Below the pieces are notes generated by a model. It worked only from the letters and a program-made list of their open reading frames with translations, did not search any database and was not told where the DNA came from. A DNA stretch of 43,880 nucleotides, from NCBI GenBank assembly GCA_025965125.1, contig JAOPXM010000115.1, positions 1 through 43,880 on the forward strand. The letters run 5' to 3'. Position numbers and translations under genes: made by a program. The stretch is from Nocardioides sp. (GTDB taxonomy: Bacteria > Actinomycetota > Actinomycetes > Propionibacteriales > Nocardioidaceae). Shown here piece after piece: positions 1 through 8,000 of this stretch. Every line of letters starts with the position of its first letter. The stretch's first letter is position 1.

Positions 1-233
1 CCAAGGCAGTGATTCGCAAGCCCAAGAAGAAGGTTTGCCAGTTCTGCAAGGAGAAGGCGACCGGTGTCGACTACAAGGACACCACCCTGCTCCGGAAGTT
101 CATCTCCGACCGCGGCAAGATCCGCGCGCGTCGGGTCACCGGCAACTGCGTCCAGCACCAGCGAGACGTCGCGATCGCAGTCAAGAACGCCCGCGAGGTC
201 GCTCTGCTGCCCTACACGTCCACCGGTCGATAA
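1..233 (+). CDS. rpsR: 30S ribosomal protein S18 (5' end cut by window edge)
   Basis: Small-subunit ribosomal protein S18, which binds the platform of the 30S subunit next to S6. The frame is already open at base 1: the first complete codons read Lys-Ala-Val-Ile-Arg-Lys, so GTG at 9 is an internal Val and only one or two codons (probably Met-Ala) lie outside the window. The protein keeps the Cys-x2-Cys pair (CQFC) and a later Cys in TGNC, so it is the cysteine-bearing (zinc-type) form rather than the cysteine-free paralogue. It ends TSTGR. rplI follows 25 bases downstream, the usual actinobacterial rpsF-ssb-rpsR-rplI order. Identification is secure; only the true start is missing. Confidence 0.96.
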   Translation, partial: KAVIRKPKKKVCQFCKEKATGVDYKDTTLLRKFISDRGKIRARRVTGNCVQHQRDVAIAVKNAREVALLPYTSTGR

Positions 234-258
234 CGGGCAGAGTGAGGAAGACGAGAAT

Positions 259-705
259 ATGAAGCTCATCCTGACCCAGGAGGTCACCGGCCTCGGTGCC
301 CCCGGCGACGTCGTCGAGGTGAAGGACGGCTACGGCCGCAACTACCTCGTCCCGCGAGGAGTCGCCATCCGCTGGACGCGCGGTGCCGAGAAGACAGTTG
401 AGTCCATCAAGACGGCCCGTGTCTCGCGCGCGGTGCGTGACCACGACCACGCCGAGGAGATCAAGACCAAGCTCGAGTCGTCGCCGGTGGCCGTCAAGGT
501 TCGTTCCGGCGAGGGCGGCCGCCTGTTCGGCGCCGTCACCGTCACCGAGATCGCCGGCGCCCTCGCCGACGCCTCGGGCGAGCAGGTCGACAAGCGCACG
601 ATCGTGGTCAAGAACCCGATCAAGTCCCTCGGCTCGCACGAGATCTCGGTCAAGCTGCACGACGACGTGTCGGCCACGGTGGCCCTCAACGTCATCCCCG
701 CCTGA
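259..705 (+). CDS. rplI: 50S ribosomal protein L9
   Basis: Large-subunit protein L9, 148 residues, the normal family length. It starts MKLILTQEV and carries the L9 signature [19 protein letters not shown] (about residues 15-33), which binds 23S rRNA, followed by the long connecting helix and a C-terminal domain with [11 protein letters not shown] at 259 is preceded by an AGGAAG ribosome site; longer in-frame extensions upstream overlap rpsR and do not resemble L9. It is co-transcribed with rpsR and closed by a strong hairpin at 732-771. Confidence 0.97.
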   Translation: MKLILTQEVTGLGAPGDVVEVKDGYGRNYLVPRGVAIRWTRGAEKTVESIKTARVSRAVRDHDHAEEIKTKLESSPVAVKVRSGEGGRLFGAVTVTEIAGALADASGEQVDKRTIVVKNPIKSLGSHEISVKLHDDVSATVALNVIPA

Positions 706-731
706 CCCTCGTCGAGCCCAGCTCGACACTC

Positions 732-771
732 GACAGGGGCCGTTCCTCCAGCGGGAGGAACGGCCCCTGTC
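732..771 (+). terminator. Intrinsic-type terminator of rpsR-rplI
   Basis: Perfect 18-bp inverted repeat (arms 732-749 and 754-771) around the 4-base loop AGCG, starting 26 bases after the rplI stop. There is no clear T-tract, as is common in high-GC actinobacteria. The gene to its right is on the opposite strand, so the hairpin can serve both directions. Confidence 0.9.
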
Positions 772-823
772 TGCGTCTGGATCGCAGACGTCTGCAAGGT
801 CTAACCGCGGAGCTCGCAAAAGG

Positions 824-1384
824 CTACGAGGCCAACGGTCGCTCCGTGGGCGCCTCGGCCGTCGGTGCGCCGGCCCAGGGCCGCGACGCGTAGGAGAAGA
901 GCAGCCAGATGAGCATCAGCACGGAGGCGCCGGCCAGCACGTACGACGTCACCTCGAGCGACTCCACGCCGGCCCCGAACACCAGGATCGGGAGCAGGCC
1001 AACGGCGATCACGAAGGTGCGGTTGACGCGGAGCCAGCGCGCTGGACGTTGATCCCCGGCCTCGGTTGCCAGCACCGCGAGCGCGTGGCAGAGCACGGCG
1101 GTGAACCCGATCTGGGGCAGGTTGGCCGCCCAGCCGAGTGAGGGGTCGGCGTCGTACAGCGCGTCGGTGACCGACGGGATCCACACGGCCACAGACACAG
1201 CGCCAGCCAACCCGGCGAGCGTGAGCAAGGTCCCGCGCTGGGCGAGGGGCTCGGGGAGCGCATGGACACCCGCGAGCACGAGCAGCCAGCCGAGCGGGTC
1301 CGGCAGCGCGTCGTACCCGTTGAACTTGGCGGTCAGGACCACGATGACGAGCCCCATGCCGACCGACTGAAGCGGCTTCACCAC
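824..1384 (-). CDS. Small integral membrane protein of unknown function
   Basis: 186 residues with about five hydrophobic segments: roughly residues 8-20, 30-45, 52-72, 88-108 and 122-165, with a polar Ala/Pro/Thr-rich C-terminal tail. I do not recognise a named domain; the pattern NGYDALPDPLGWLLVL near the N-terminus suggests a small actinobacterial membrane family. It starts GTG only six bases after the stop of the MATE exporter on the same strand, so the two are probably one operon. No catalytic or ligand residues can be inferred. Confidence 0.75.
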   Translation of the reverse strand: MVKPLQSVGMGLVIVVLTAKFNGYDALPDPLGWLLVLAGVHALPEPLAQRGTLLTLAGLAGAVSVAVWIPSVTDALYDADPSLGWAANLPQIGFTAVLCHALAVLATEAGDQRPARWLRVNRTFVIAVGLLPILVFGAGVESLEVTSYVLAGASVLMLIWLLFSYASRPWAGAPTAEAPTERPLAS

Positions 1385-1390
1385 CCCAGC

Positions 1391-2749
1391 CTAGGAGGCC
1401 GGCCCCGCCGCCGTCAGGACTCCGGTGACAAGCCAGGCATCTCCGCGAGCCCGGTGGACCAGGACGACGAACCGGGCGCCCATGAACAGCCCGGCGAAGC
1501 TGACCCAGACCAGCACGACCCCGCCCGATGCGACGGCGATCAGCAGGGCCGCCGGGGCGTAGACCGCCAGGGTGACCAGCCCGGCCCGGGCCAGGTAGCG
1601 CCCGTCCCCGGCCCCGATCAGGACCCCGTCGAGCACGAAGACGACGCCGGCGATCGGCTGTCCAACGGCGGCGACGAGCAGCACCACCACCAGGAGGTGG
1701 CGGACGTCGCCGTCCGCGGTGAACAGCGCGCCGACCACGGGGCTCGCGGCGGCCAGGAGAAGACCGGTCACGAGGCCCCCCGCAAGGCCCCACTGGACCA
1801 TCCGACGGGTCACACCCCGAGTGCCCTCGACGTCCCCGGACCCGAGGTAGCGGCCGGTGATCGCCTGGGCGGCGATGGCGACGGCGTCGAGGGAGAACGC
1901 GAGGAACGTCCAGATCGTCATGGCCAGCTGGTGCGTGGCCAGGCCCACCTCTTGGTCGTGGGCTCCGGTGGCGCCGAGGGTCACGGCGTACGTCGTGACG
2001 AGAAGGGCGGCGCGCAGCGTCAGAGTCCTGATCACCAGGGCAACTGCGGCGCGAGCGGCAGTCCGGATGCCCGGCAGGTCGGGGCGCAGCGAGGCCCCGG
2101 ATCGACGGGCGCCGCGGCCGACGACCAGGATCAGTGCGGCTGCGCTGGCGACCTGGGCGAGCACGGACCCCAGGGCCGAGCCGGCAATCCCGAGTCCGTC
2201 GAACGAAGCCACGCCGTAGACCAGCACGAGGTTGAGGACGACGTTCAGGCCGTTGCCTGCCACGGCGACGACGAGCGGGGTCCGGGTGTCCTGCATCCCG
2301 CGCAGCACGCCCGTGCTCGCGAGCATGACGAGGAGCGGTGTGGTGCCGAGGAACGCAACCCGGAGGTACGTCGTGGCGGGACCGGTCACCGCGTCGCCGG
2401 CGCCGAAGGCGTGGACCAGGGGCCCGGTGAGGAGGACACCCAGCGCGGTGACCACCACTCCGATCCCGACCGCCAGCCAGATCCCGTCGACGCCCTGGGC
2501 CATCGCGCCCCGGACGTCACCGGCGCCGAGGTGCCGAGCGACGCCCGCGGTGGTGCCGTAGGCGAGGAACACGCACAGGCCGATCACCGTCTGCAGCACG
2601 GTCGCGGCGATGCCGAGGCCGGCGAGCTGGGGAGTGCCGAGGTGCCCGACGATGGCGGCGTCCGCGAGCAGGAACAGGGGCTCGGCCACGAGCGCCAGGA
2701 ACGCCGGGACGGCGAGGCGCAAGATCTCTCGGTCGTGGGCGCGCGTCAC
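1391..2749 (-). CDS. MATE family efflux transporter (DinF-like)
   Basis: 452-residue multidrug and toxin extrusion protein, predicted to exchange cations for organic substrates across the cytoplasmic membrane. Two six-helix halves are visible: the first begins RLAVPAFLALVAEPLFLLAD with the conserved Glu-Pro-Leu, followed by AIVGHLGTPQLAGLG (about residues 33-47), both typical of the DinF branch. The second half starts near residue 235 and repeats the fold. Length is normal. The GTG start has no strong ribosome site; the small membrane protein at 824-1384 follows directly. Substrate cannot be predicted. Confidence 0.92.
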   Translation of the reverse strand: MTRAHDREILRLAVPAFLALVAEPLFLLADAAIVGHLGTPQLAGLGIAATVLQTVIGLCVFLAYGTTAGVARHLGAGDVRGAMAQGVDGIWLAVGIGVVVTALGVLLTGPLVHAFGAGDAVTGPATTYLRVAFLGTTPLLVMLASTGVLRGMQDTRTPLVVAVAGNGLNVVLNLVLVYGVASFDGLGIAGSALGSVLAQVASAAALILVVGRGARRSGASLRPDLPGIRTAARAAVALVIRTLTLRAALLVTTYAVTLGATGAHDQEVGLATHQLAMTIWTFLAFSLDAVAIAAQAITGRYLGSGDVEGTRGVTRRMVQWGLAGGLVTGLLLAAASPVVGALFTADGDVRHLLVVVLLVAAVGQPIAGVVFVLDGVLIGAGDGRYLARAGLVTLAVYAPAALLIAVASGGVVLVWVSFAGLFMGARFVVLVHRARGDAWLVTGVLTAAGPAS

Positions 2750-2819
2750 GGGAGCAGCCTAGTCATAGTAAGGAGCAATCATGCGATCGAGGTCCCAACG
2801 GAACTAGTCCCCGGGCGCC

Positions 2820-3088
2820 GGTGGATAACTAGCCCGTCCCTGTGGGAATCGGGCGCGGCACCAGGTTTTGTCGACAAAGCATCGGGCAAAGGCGAGATGG
2901 CCGTCACATGAACGCAAATAGTTGGCAACTCTTTTCAGTGCACATGCGCGGAACCACGTTTCGGCAGGTCAGGGGCGTGTCGAGGCTCGGCGGACGGTGC
3001 TTGTCCACAGCTGTCTCCCCATGCTGTGCACATCTCGTCGCGTGTCGTCCACGGGGAAATCCGGGTTATCCCCAGGGCCTGTGGACAA
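2820..3088. promoter_or_regulatory. DnaA-box cluster in the 471-bp region upstream of dnaB
   Basis: The region 2750-3220 contains no convincing gene. It holds two perfect actinobacterial DnaA boxes, TTGTCCACA at 3001-3009 (+) and 3080-3088 (-), and weaker ones: TTATCCCCA at 3066-3074 (+), TCGTCCACG at 3045-3053 (+) and TTATCCACC at 2820-2828 (-). It also has the 12-bp palindrome TTTGTCGACAAA (2867-2878), the odd palindrome AGTTGGCAACT (2920-2930) and a stretch of lower GC around 2905-2940. The likely role is control of dnaB by DnaA. A true oriC is less likely because dnaA and dnaN are not adjacent. Confidence 0.65.
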
Positions 3089-3220
3089 GGTCCTATCCGG
3101 GAACCCCGGCGCGGACGTACCGTCAGCCGTCGCACGCCGTTGTCGGTGCCTCCCCCTACCGTCGTCACGCGTACCCAGACCCAGTCCGAGCCCGCACGTC
3201 CAGCGCCCAGGAGGCCACCC

Positions 3221-4639
3221 GTGAGCGTCACGGAGTCCGACACCCGCGGGCAGCCCGAGCCCCCGTTCGAGGACTGGGGCGACGGCCCGGCGCCCTATGC
3301 GCCGGGCGAGCGCCCGACCACACCCGGCGACCGGACGCCGCCGCAGGACATGGCCGCCGAGCAGTCCGTGCTCGGCTCGATGCTGATCTCCAAGGACGCC
3401 ATCGCCGACGTCACCGAGGTGCTGCGAGGTGTCGACTTCTACCGGCCCTCCCACGAGACGATCCACGACGCGGTGATCGACCTCTACGGTCGGGGCGAAC
3501 CCGTCGACATGGTGACGGTCGCCGCCGAGCTGCACCGTCGCGGTGAGCTGCAGCGGATCGGCGGGGCCCCCTACCTGCACACGCTCTCGGCCAACGTGCC
3601 GATCGCGGCCAACGCCAGCTACTACGCCGAGATCGTCCGCGAGAAGGCGATCCTGCGGCGGCTGGTCGATGCCGGCACCAAGATCGTCCAGATCGGCTAC
3701 GCCGGGGAGGGCCAGGTCGATGACATCGTCGACCGCGCGCAGGCCGAGGTCTACCAGATCACCGACCGCCGGGCGGCCGAGGACTACGCCCCGCTCAGCG
3801 ACATCATGGACGGCGTCCTCGACGAGATCGAGGCCATCGGCAACCGCGAGGCCGGCCTGTACGGCGTGCCCACCGGCTTCGCCGACCTCGACGACCTGAC
3901 CAACGGTCTGCACGCCGGTCAGATGATCATCGTCGCGGCCCGGCCCGCCATGGGGAAGTCAACATTGGCTCTCGACTTCTGCCGGGCGGCGTCGATCCAG
4001 AACAACCTGACCAGCGTCTTCTTCAGCCTCGAGATGACGCGTTCCGAGATCACCATGCGCCTGCTGTCGGCCGAGGCGAAGGTGCCGCTCAACCACATCC
4101 GCAACGGCCAGATGACCGACGACGACTGGGCCAAGATGGCGCGCAAGATGGGCGAGATCTCGTCCGCGCCGATCTTCATCGACGACTCGCCCAACATGAC
4201 GATGATGGAGATCCGGGCCAAGGCCCGGCGGCTCAAGCAGCGCCACGATCTCCGCGTCGTCGTCATCGACTACATGCAGCTGATGACATCCGGGCGCAAG
4301 GTCGAGTCCCGCCAGCTCGAGGTCTCGGAGTTCTCGCGTCAGATCAAGCTGCTGGCCAAGGAGCTCGGCGTCCCGATCATCGCGCTCTCCCAGCTCAACC
4401 GCGGCCCGGAGCAGCGCGGCGACAAGCGCCCGATGATGAGCGACCTTCGCGAGTCCGGTTCACTCGAACAAGATGCGGACATGGTGATCCTGCTGCACCG
4501 CGACGACGTCTACGAGAAGGAGTCGACCCGCCCCGGCGAGGCCGACCTGATCGTCGCCAAGCACCGCAACGGCCCGACGCGCGACATCACTGTTGCCTTC
4601 CAGGGCCACTACTCGCGCTTCGTGGACATGGCGCACTGA
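3221..4639 (+). CDS. dnaB: Replicative DNA helicase DnaB
   Basis: Hexameric 5'-3' helicase of the replication fork, 472 residues. The N-terminal DnaB domain begins around PPQDMAAEQSVLGSML (near residue 43); the RecA-like C-terminal domain has Walker A ARPAMGKST (about 240-248), Walker B VVVIDYMQLM, and the motif SDLRESGSLEQDAD followed by HRNG. An in-frame opening extends back to 3026, but GTG at 3221 has a perfect AGGAGG at 3209-3214 with a 6-base spacer and is the supported start. No intein interrupts the Walker A region, unlike several mycobacterial dnaB genes. DnaA boxes upstream suggest replication-linked control. Confidence 0.97.
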   Translation: MSVTESDTRGQPEPPFEDWGDGPAPYAPGERPTTPGDRTPPQDMAAEQSVLGSMLISKDAIADVTEVLRGVDFYRPSHETIHDAVIDLYGRGEPVDMVTVAAELHRRGELQRIGGAPYLHTLSANVPIAANASYYAEIVREKAILRRLVDAGTKIVQIGYAGEGQVDDIVDRAQAEVYQITDRRAAEDYAPLSDIMDGVLDEIEAIGNREAGLYGVPTGFADLDDLTNGLHAGQMIIVAARPAMGKSTLALDFCRAASIQNNLTSVFFSLEMTRSEITMRLLSAEAKVPLNHIRNGQMTDDDWAKMARKMGEISSAPIFIDDSPNMTMMEIRAKARRLKQRHDLRVVVIDYMQLMTSGRKVESRQLEVSEFSRQIKLLAKELGVPIIALSQLNRGPEQRGDKRPMMSDLRESGSLEQDADMVILLHRDDVYEKESTRPGEADLIVAKHRNGPTRDITVAFQGHYSRFVDMAH

Positions 4640-4675
4640 ACCGACTTGGCCACCTGGTCCCCCTTCGGTGACAGG

Positions 4676-5341
4676 TCAGTCCACCGTGGTCAGGGTGACG
4701 CCGAGACCGATCATCATCAGGCCGCCGGCGGCACCCAGCTTGTCGAGTCGTTTCGGTCGCTGCGCGAACCAGTCGCGTGCCCTGGCTGCGGCCAGGGCCC
4801 AGACGCTGTCCGAGGCGACGCACATCGCGCCGAAGACCAGGCCGAGCATTGTCAGCTGGATGCCCGCGTGGCCGGCCCCGTCGTTGACGAACTGCGGCAG
4901 GAACGCGACGAAGAACACGATCGTCTTCGGGTTCGTCAGCCCGACGACGAATCCCACGCGCAGCGAGCGCCCGACGCGGGCTCGCACCTCGGCCGGCACG
5001 GCGGCTCCCGACGTGACGGCCTCGAGGGCGACCCGGGCGTCGGCGCGGTGCCGGATCGCCTGGATGCCGAGCCACACGACGTACGCCGCACCGGCGAGCT
5101 TGAGCACGGCATACGCCGACGCGCTCGCGGCGACGACGGCGCCCAGTCCCACGGCGACCGCGAAGACCTGGGTGACGATGCCCAGCGCATTGCCGACCAC
5201 CGAGAGCAGCGCGTCACGGCGCCCGACGGTGAGCGCGCGCCCGATCGTGAAGAGCAGGCTCGGCCCTGGCAGCTGGATGAACAACGCGCTCGCGATCACG
5301 AACGCCAGCCATTGGCCGGGCGTCGGAGCTGGCAAGGTCAT
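4676..5341 (-). CDS. LysE/RhtB family amino-acid exporter
   Basis: 221-residue inner-membrane exporter of the LysE/RhtB type, predicted to release an amino acid or related metabolite. Five to six hydrophobic helices are visible. The family hallmark near the N-terminus, QLPGPSLLFTIGRALTVGRR (about residues 23-42), is present, as is the second signature GLTNPKTIVFFVAFLPQFV near residue 134. ATG start; length is standard. It lies downstream of the broken reading frame at 5395-5600 on the same strand. Substrate cannot be deduced. Confidence 0.9.
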   Translation of the reverse strand: MTLPAPTPGQWLAFVIASALFIQLPGPSLLFTIGRALTVGRRDALLSVVGNALGIVTQVFAVAVGLGAVVAASASAYAVLKLAGAAYVVWLGIQAIRHRADARVALEAVTSGAAVPAEVRARVGRSLRVGFVVGLTNPKTIVFFVAFLPQFVNDGAGHAGIQLTMLGLVFGAMCVASDSVWALAAARARDWFAQRPKRLDKLGAAGGLMMIGLGVTLTTVD

Positions 5342-5394
5342 GGGCCCAGTGTGGGCCGAACCGGCTCGTCCCGGCGACCGGTTTCAGCGACCGG

Positions 5395-5600
5395 TCACGT
5401 CCAGGTGGCGCCGGAGCCGCCCAGCTCCCGGAAGTACGGACGGACGCCGATCGCGATGTCCACGCACACGGCGAGGAGCACCTCGCGCTCGACCGGCGAG
5501 GGCAGCCGGTGCAGGAGCAGACGCGTGCCCTGGCGCTGAAACCGACGACGGGGCTGGGCTCGGATGCGGGCGCGCCGTAGGGCGGAGCGGCCTCAGACAC
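5395..5600 (-). pseudogene. Small frameshifted gene of unknown family
   Basis: From GTG at 5600 the reading begins MSEAAPPYGAPASEPSP and looks coding (mostly G/C third positions). Past about 5541-5523 the coding signal moves to another frame of the same strand, which reads RLLLHRLPSPVEREVLLAVC and then VDIAIGVRPYFRELGGSGAT to a TGA at 5397-5395. The second frame has strong G/C third-position bias and no start of its own downstream of its preceding stop. The simplest reading is one roughly 68-residue gene with an indel, either a real mutation or an assembly error. I do not recognise the family. It ends 53 bases before the LysE exporter start. Confidence 0.45.
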
Positions 5601-5621
5601 GGCGGCACTCTAGAGCGCGGA

Positions 5622-6095
5622 TCAGAACGGCGGCGGGCCCAGGATCTCGATCGCACCGGTGGCCTGGGCCGAAGCCTGCACGCGGCCGAAGTCCACCGGT
5701 GGGGCTGTGTCGCCCGGCCGGGCCGGCTCACTCGCGCCGAGGAAGAACTTCTCGCCAATGCCGGGGTTCTGCAGGCACAGCATCCGGGCGTTGTCGGAGG
5801 TGACCATGAAGGCATGGGGGACACCACGAGGAATCATGGCGACTCCTCCCGCGCCGAGCGTCCGCTCCTCACCGTCGAGGTGCAGGCGGATGGAGCCATC
5901 GAGCATGTAGAAGGTCTCGTCGGCATCGGGGTGGATGTGCAGCGGCGTGACCTTGCCGGCCTCGAGCTCGTCCTCGAAGAGAAGAAAGGCGCCGCCACTC
6001 TCGGCCTCCGTCACCTTCCAGGTGTGGAGCCCTCCGCCGCAGAACCAGCGCCGTTCGCCCTCGTCGGCCTCGCGCACAATGGGATTCAACGCCAT
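5622..6095 (-). CDS. Cupin-domain protein (quercetinase-like)
   Basis: 157-residue single-domain cupin, probably a metal-binding dioxygenase-like or small-molecule binding protein. Cupin motif 1 is complete: His53, His55 and Glu60 in PLHIHPDADETFYMLDG, and motif 2 gives His94 in PRGVPHAF, the four usual metal ligands. ATG at 6095 has GGAGG 5-6 bases upstream. It is divergent from a TetR gene across 61 bases carrying a perfect palindrome (6111-6132), so it is very likely the regulator's target. The substrate is unknown. Confidence 0.88.
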   Translation of the reverse strand: MALNPIVREADEGERRWFCGGGLHTWKVTEAESGGAFLLFEDELEAGKVTPLHIHPDADETFYMLDGSIRLHLDGEERTLGAGGVAMIPRGVPHAFMVTSDNARMLCLQNPGIGEKFFLGASEPARPGDTAPPVDFGRVQASAQATGAIEILGPPPF

Positions 6096-6110
6096 GACGA
6101 CCTCCAGAGT

Positions 6111-6132
6111 TTATGGGACAGGTGTCCCATAA
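6111..6132. promoter_or_regulatory. TetR-type operator between cupin and tetR genes
   Basis: Perfect inverted repeat with 10-base arms TTATGGGACA and TGTCCCATAA around GG. It sits in the 61-base divergent spacer, overlapping where the -35 of the tetR promoter (-10 TAAGAT at 6139-6144) and the 5' end of the cupin leader should be. Position and symmetry are typical of an autoregulated TetR operator. Confidence 0.82.
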
Positions 6133-6156
6133 CGAAACTAAGATACCATCTAGGTC

Positions 6157-6777
6157 ATGTCAAGGGCCTACGAAGCATCCGGCCGCGTGCGCCAGAAGGA
6201 GCGCACCCGGGCCGCACTGGTCGCGGCGGCGCGGGACCTGATTGCGGGCGGCGTCCCCGCGCCCACGGTCGGAGCGGCAGCCGCCGCTGCCGACATCTCC
6301 CGCACGACCGCCTACCGCTACTTCCCCGACCAGCGATCCCTGCTGGTCGCGGCGCACCCCGAGATCGACATCGTGTCGCTGCTCGACCGGGACACCGCGC
6401 CCGACGTGGAGAGTCGCTTCCGCGCGGCGGTCGGAGCCTTCACCGATCTCGTCGTCCGCACCGAGGACCAGCAGCGGACCATGCTCCGGCTGTCCCTCGC
6501 CGCATCCGATCAAGCGCCTGCGCTCCCCCTTCGGCAGGGTCGCGCCATCGGCTGGTTCGCGGAGGCACTCTCGCCCCTTCGCGAGGAGTGGGGAGAGGAG
6601 GGCATCCTGCGCCTGGCTGTGGCCGTCCGCAGCGCCATCGGCATCGAGGCACTCATCTGGCTGACCGACGTCGGCGGGCTGTCCGTCCCGGCCGCGGTCG
6701 AGGTCATGCACTGGACCGCAGCGTCGCTGCTGCAGCAGGCACTCGCCACGGGGCCACCCCCGCGCAGTCGCGGCTGA
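6157..6777 (+). CDS. TetR family transcriptional regulator
   Basis: 206 residues. The N-terminal helix-turn-helix is clear: RTRAALVAAARDLIAGG, then ADISRTTAYRYFPDQRSLL (about residues 45-63). The C-terminal helical ligand domain has no recognisable subtype. It is divergent from the cupin gene and the shared spacer holds a perfect 22-bp palindrome, so it probably represses both itself and the cupin gene until a ligand binds. The ATG at 6157 lies 12 bases after a TAAGAT -10 element, so the transcript may be nearly leaderless. Confidence 0.93.
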   Translation: MSRAYEASGRVRQKERTRAALVAAARDLIAGGVPAPTVGAAAAAADISRTTAYRYFPDQRSLLVAAHPEIDIVSLLDRDTAPDVESRFRAAVGAFTDLVVRTEDQQRTMLRLSLAASDQAPALPLRQGRAIGWFAEALSPLREEWGEEGILRLAVAVRSAIGIEALIWLTDVGGLSVPAAVEVMHWTAASLLQQALATGPPPRSRG

Positions 6778-6877
6778 CGCCGAACTACGGCTCGGTGGGA
6801 ACGAGTTGCCGCGGCGGCGGGCCAAGCAGCTCGACGATGGCGGGGACGCCACCTGGCTTGGCGGAGTAAGTATCCCT

Positions 6878-6883
6878 TAGGCT
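6878..6883 (+). promoter_or_regulatory. -10 element of a predicted leaderless psuK mRNA
   Basis: TAGGCT at 6878-6883 stands 7 bases before the psuK ATG and there is no Shine-Dalgarno sequence, so transcription should start at or next to the start codon. The rest of the 6778-6890 spacer has an imperfect inverted repeat (GCCAAGCAG near 6821 and CTGGCTTGGC at 6854-6863) that could be a regulator site. Confidence 0.55.
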
Positions 6884-6890
6884 GATAAGC

Positions 6891-8000
6891 ATGACCTTGA
6901 CCGAGCGCGAACGCGAGATCGTTGCACTGCTGCGTCGCGACCCGCTGATCGGTTCCCAGGGGATGGCCGCGGAGCTCGGCACGACGCGGGCCGCGGTGAA
7001 CGTGCATCTCTCCAACCTCGGCAAGAAGGGCGTGATCCTCGGCCGGGGCTACGTGCTGGGCGACGAGCCGCCCGTCGTCGTGATCGGTGGCGCGAACATG
7101 GACGTCAAGGCCCGCAGCGCGACGACCGCCGTAGCCGCGACCAGCAACCCGGGCACCGCCTCGATGACGGCGGGAGGAGTCGGCCGCAACATCGCGGAGA
7201 ACCTGGCCCGGCTCGGCACTCGCACCCACCTGGTGGCTGCGGTCGGCAGCGACGCCCTCGGCGACCAGGTGCTCGCGGCGACATCGGGTGCCGGCGTGCA
7301 TGTCGAGCACGTACGACGCAGTGCGCGCGCCACCGGCACCTACACCGCCGTGCTCGACTCGGACGGTGAGCTCGTGGTCGCGGTTGCTGACATGGCCGCC
7401 ACGGACGAGCTCTCGCCCGAGCACGTCAGTGCCGCCCGCGACCTGATTGCCTCGGCCGGCCTCGTCGTGCTGGACGGCAACCTCGGCGCCGCAGCCCTGG
7501 AGCTGGCCCTCGACCTGGCATCGGCGGCCGGGGTCCGGGTGCTGCTCGAGCCGGTGAGCGTGCCGAAGGCCAACGCGCTGGCCCACCTGATCGAGCCCGG
7601 GCGTCCCCTCTTCGCGATCACTCCCAACCGCGACGAGCTCACCGCGCTCACCGGCCTGCCGGCGCGCACCGAACGACAGCTGACGACCGCGGTGCGGGCG
7701 CTGCACGTGCGGGGCGTGGTCCACGTGTGGGTCCGGCTTGGTGCGCGCGGCTCGTTGCTGAGCGGGGCCGGTGAGTCGATCCGTCTCGATGCCGCACCGG
7801 CCGACGTCGTCGACGTCACCGGTGCCGGCGACGCCATGCTCGCGGCGTTCTGCCATGCCCTGCTGGCGGGCGACAGCCCCGGGCAGGCCGCGGCGTACGG
7901 CCATGCCGCCGCCGCTCTCACGGTCGCCAGCCCCCACACCGTCCGCGCTGACCTGACCGACCGGCTCGTCAGGGCCCTACAGAGAGAAGTGGTCAGATGA
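6891..8000 (+). CDS. psuK: Pseudouridine kinase with N-terminal winged helix (PfkB family)
   Basis: 369 residues. Residues 1-55 form a winged helix-turn-helix (TEREREIVALLRRDPLIG, then TTRAAVNVHLSNLGKKGVI), and residues 60-365 a PfkB sugar kinase with GGANMDVKA, the GGVGRNIAENLARLG signature near residue 95 and the catalytic loop DVTGAGDAM with Asp314. This architecture matches YeiC-type kinases that phosphorylate pseudouridine to pseudouridine 5'-phosphate. The next gene, overlapping by 4 bases, is the matching glycosidase, which makes the substrate assignment firm. The N-terminal domain suggests self-regulation or DNA binding; no operator can be named. Cytoplasmic. Confidence 0.92.
   Translation: MTLTEREREIVALLRRDPLIGSQGMAAELGTTRAAVNVHLSNLGKKGVILGRGYVLGDEPPVVVIGGANMDVKARSATTAVAATSNPGTASMTAGGVGRNIAENLARLGTRTHLVAAVGSDALGDQVLAATSGAGVHVEHVRRSARATGTYTAVLDSDGELVVAVADMAATDELSPEHVSAARDLIASAGLVVLDGNLGAAALELALDLASAAGVRVLLEPVSVPKANALAHLIEPGRPLFAITPNRDELTALTGLPARTERQLTTAVRALHVRGVVHVWVRLGARGSLLSGAGESIRLDAAPADVVDVTGAGDAMLAAFCHALLAGDSPGQAAAYGHAAAALTVASPHTVRADLTDRLVRALQREVVR

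Noticed and set aside
2750-3220. Chromosomal origin of replication
   Set aside because: DnaA boxes are present, but dnaA and dnaN are not adjacent and only two boxes are perfect; a dnaB regulatory region is simpler.
3941-3964. Intein in dnaB
   Set aside because: The Walker A region is continuous and the protein has normal length.
5214-5600. Full 128-residue frame on the minus strand reading from 5600 into the LysE gene
   Set aside because: After about 20 residues it loses coding character and overlaps the start of LysE; the true continuation is in another frame.
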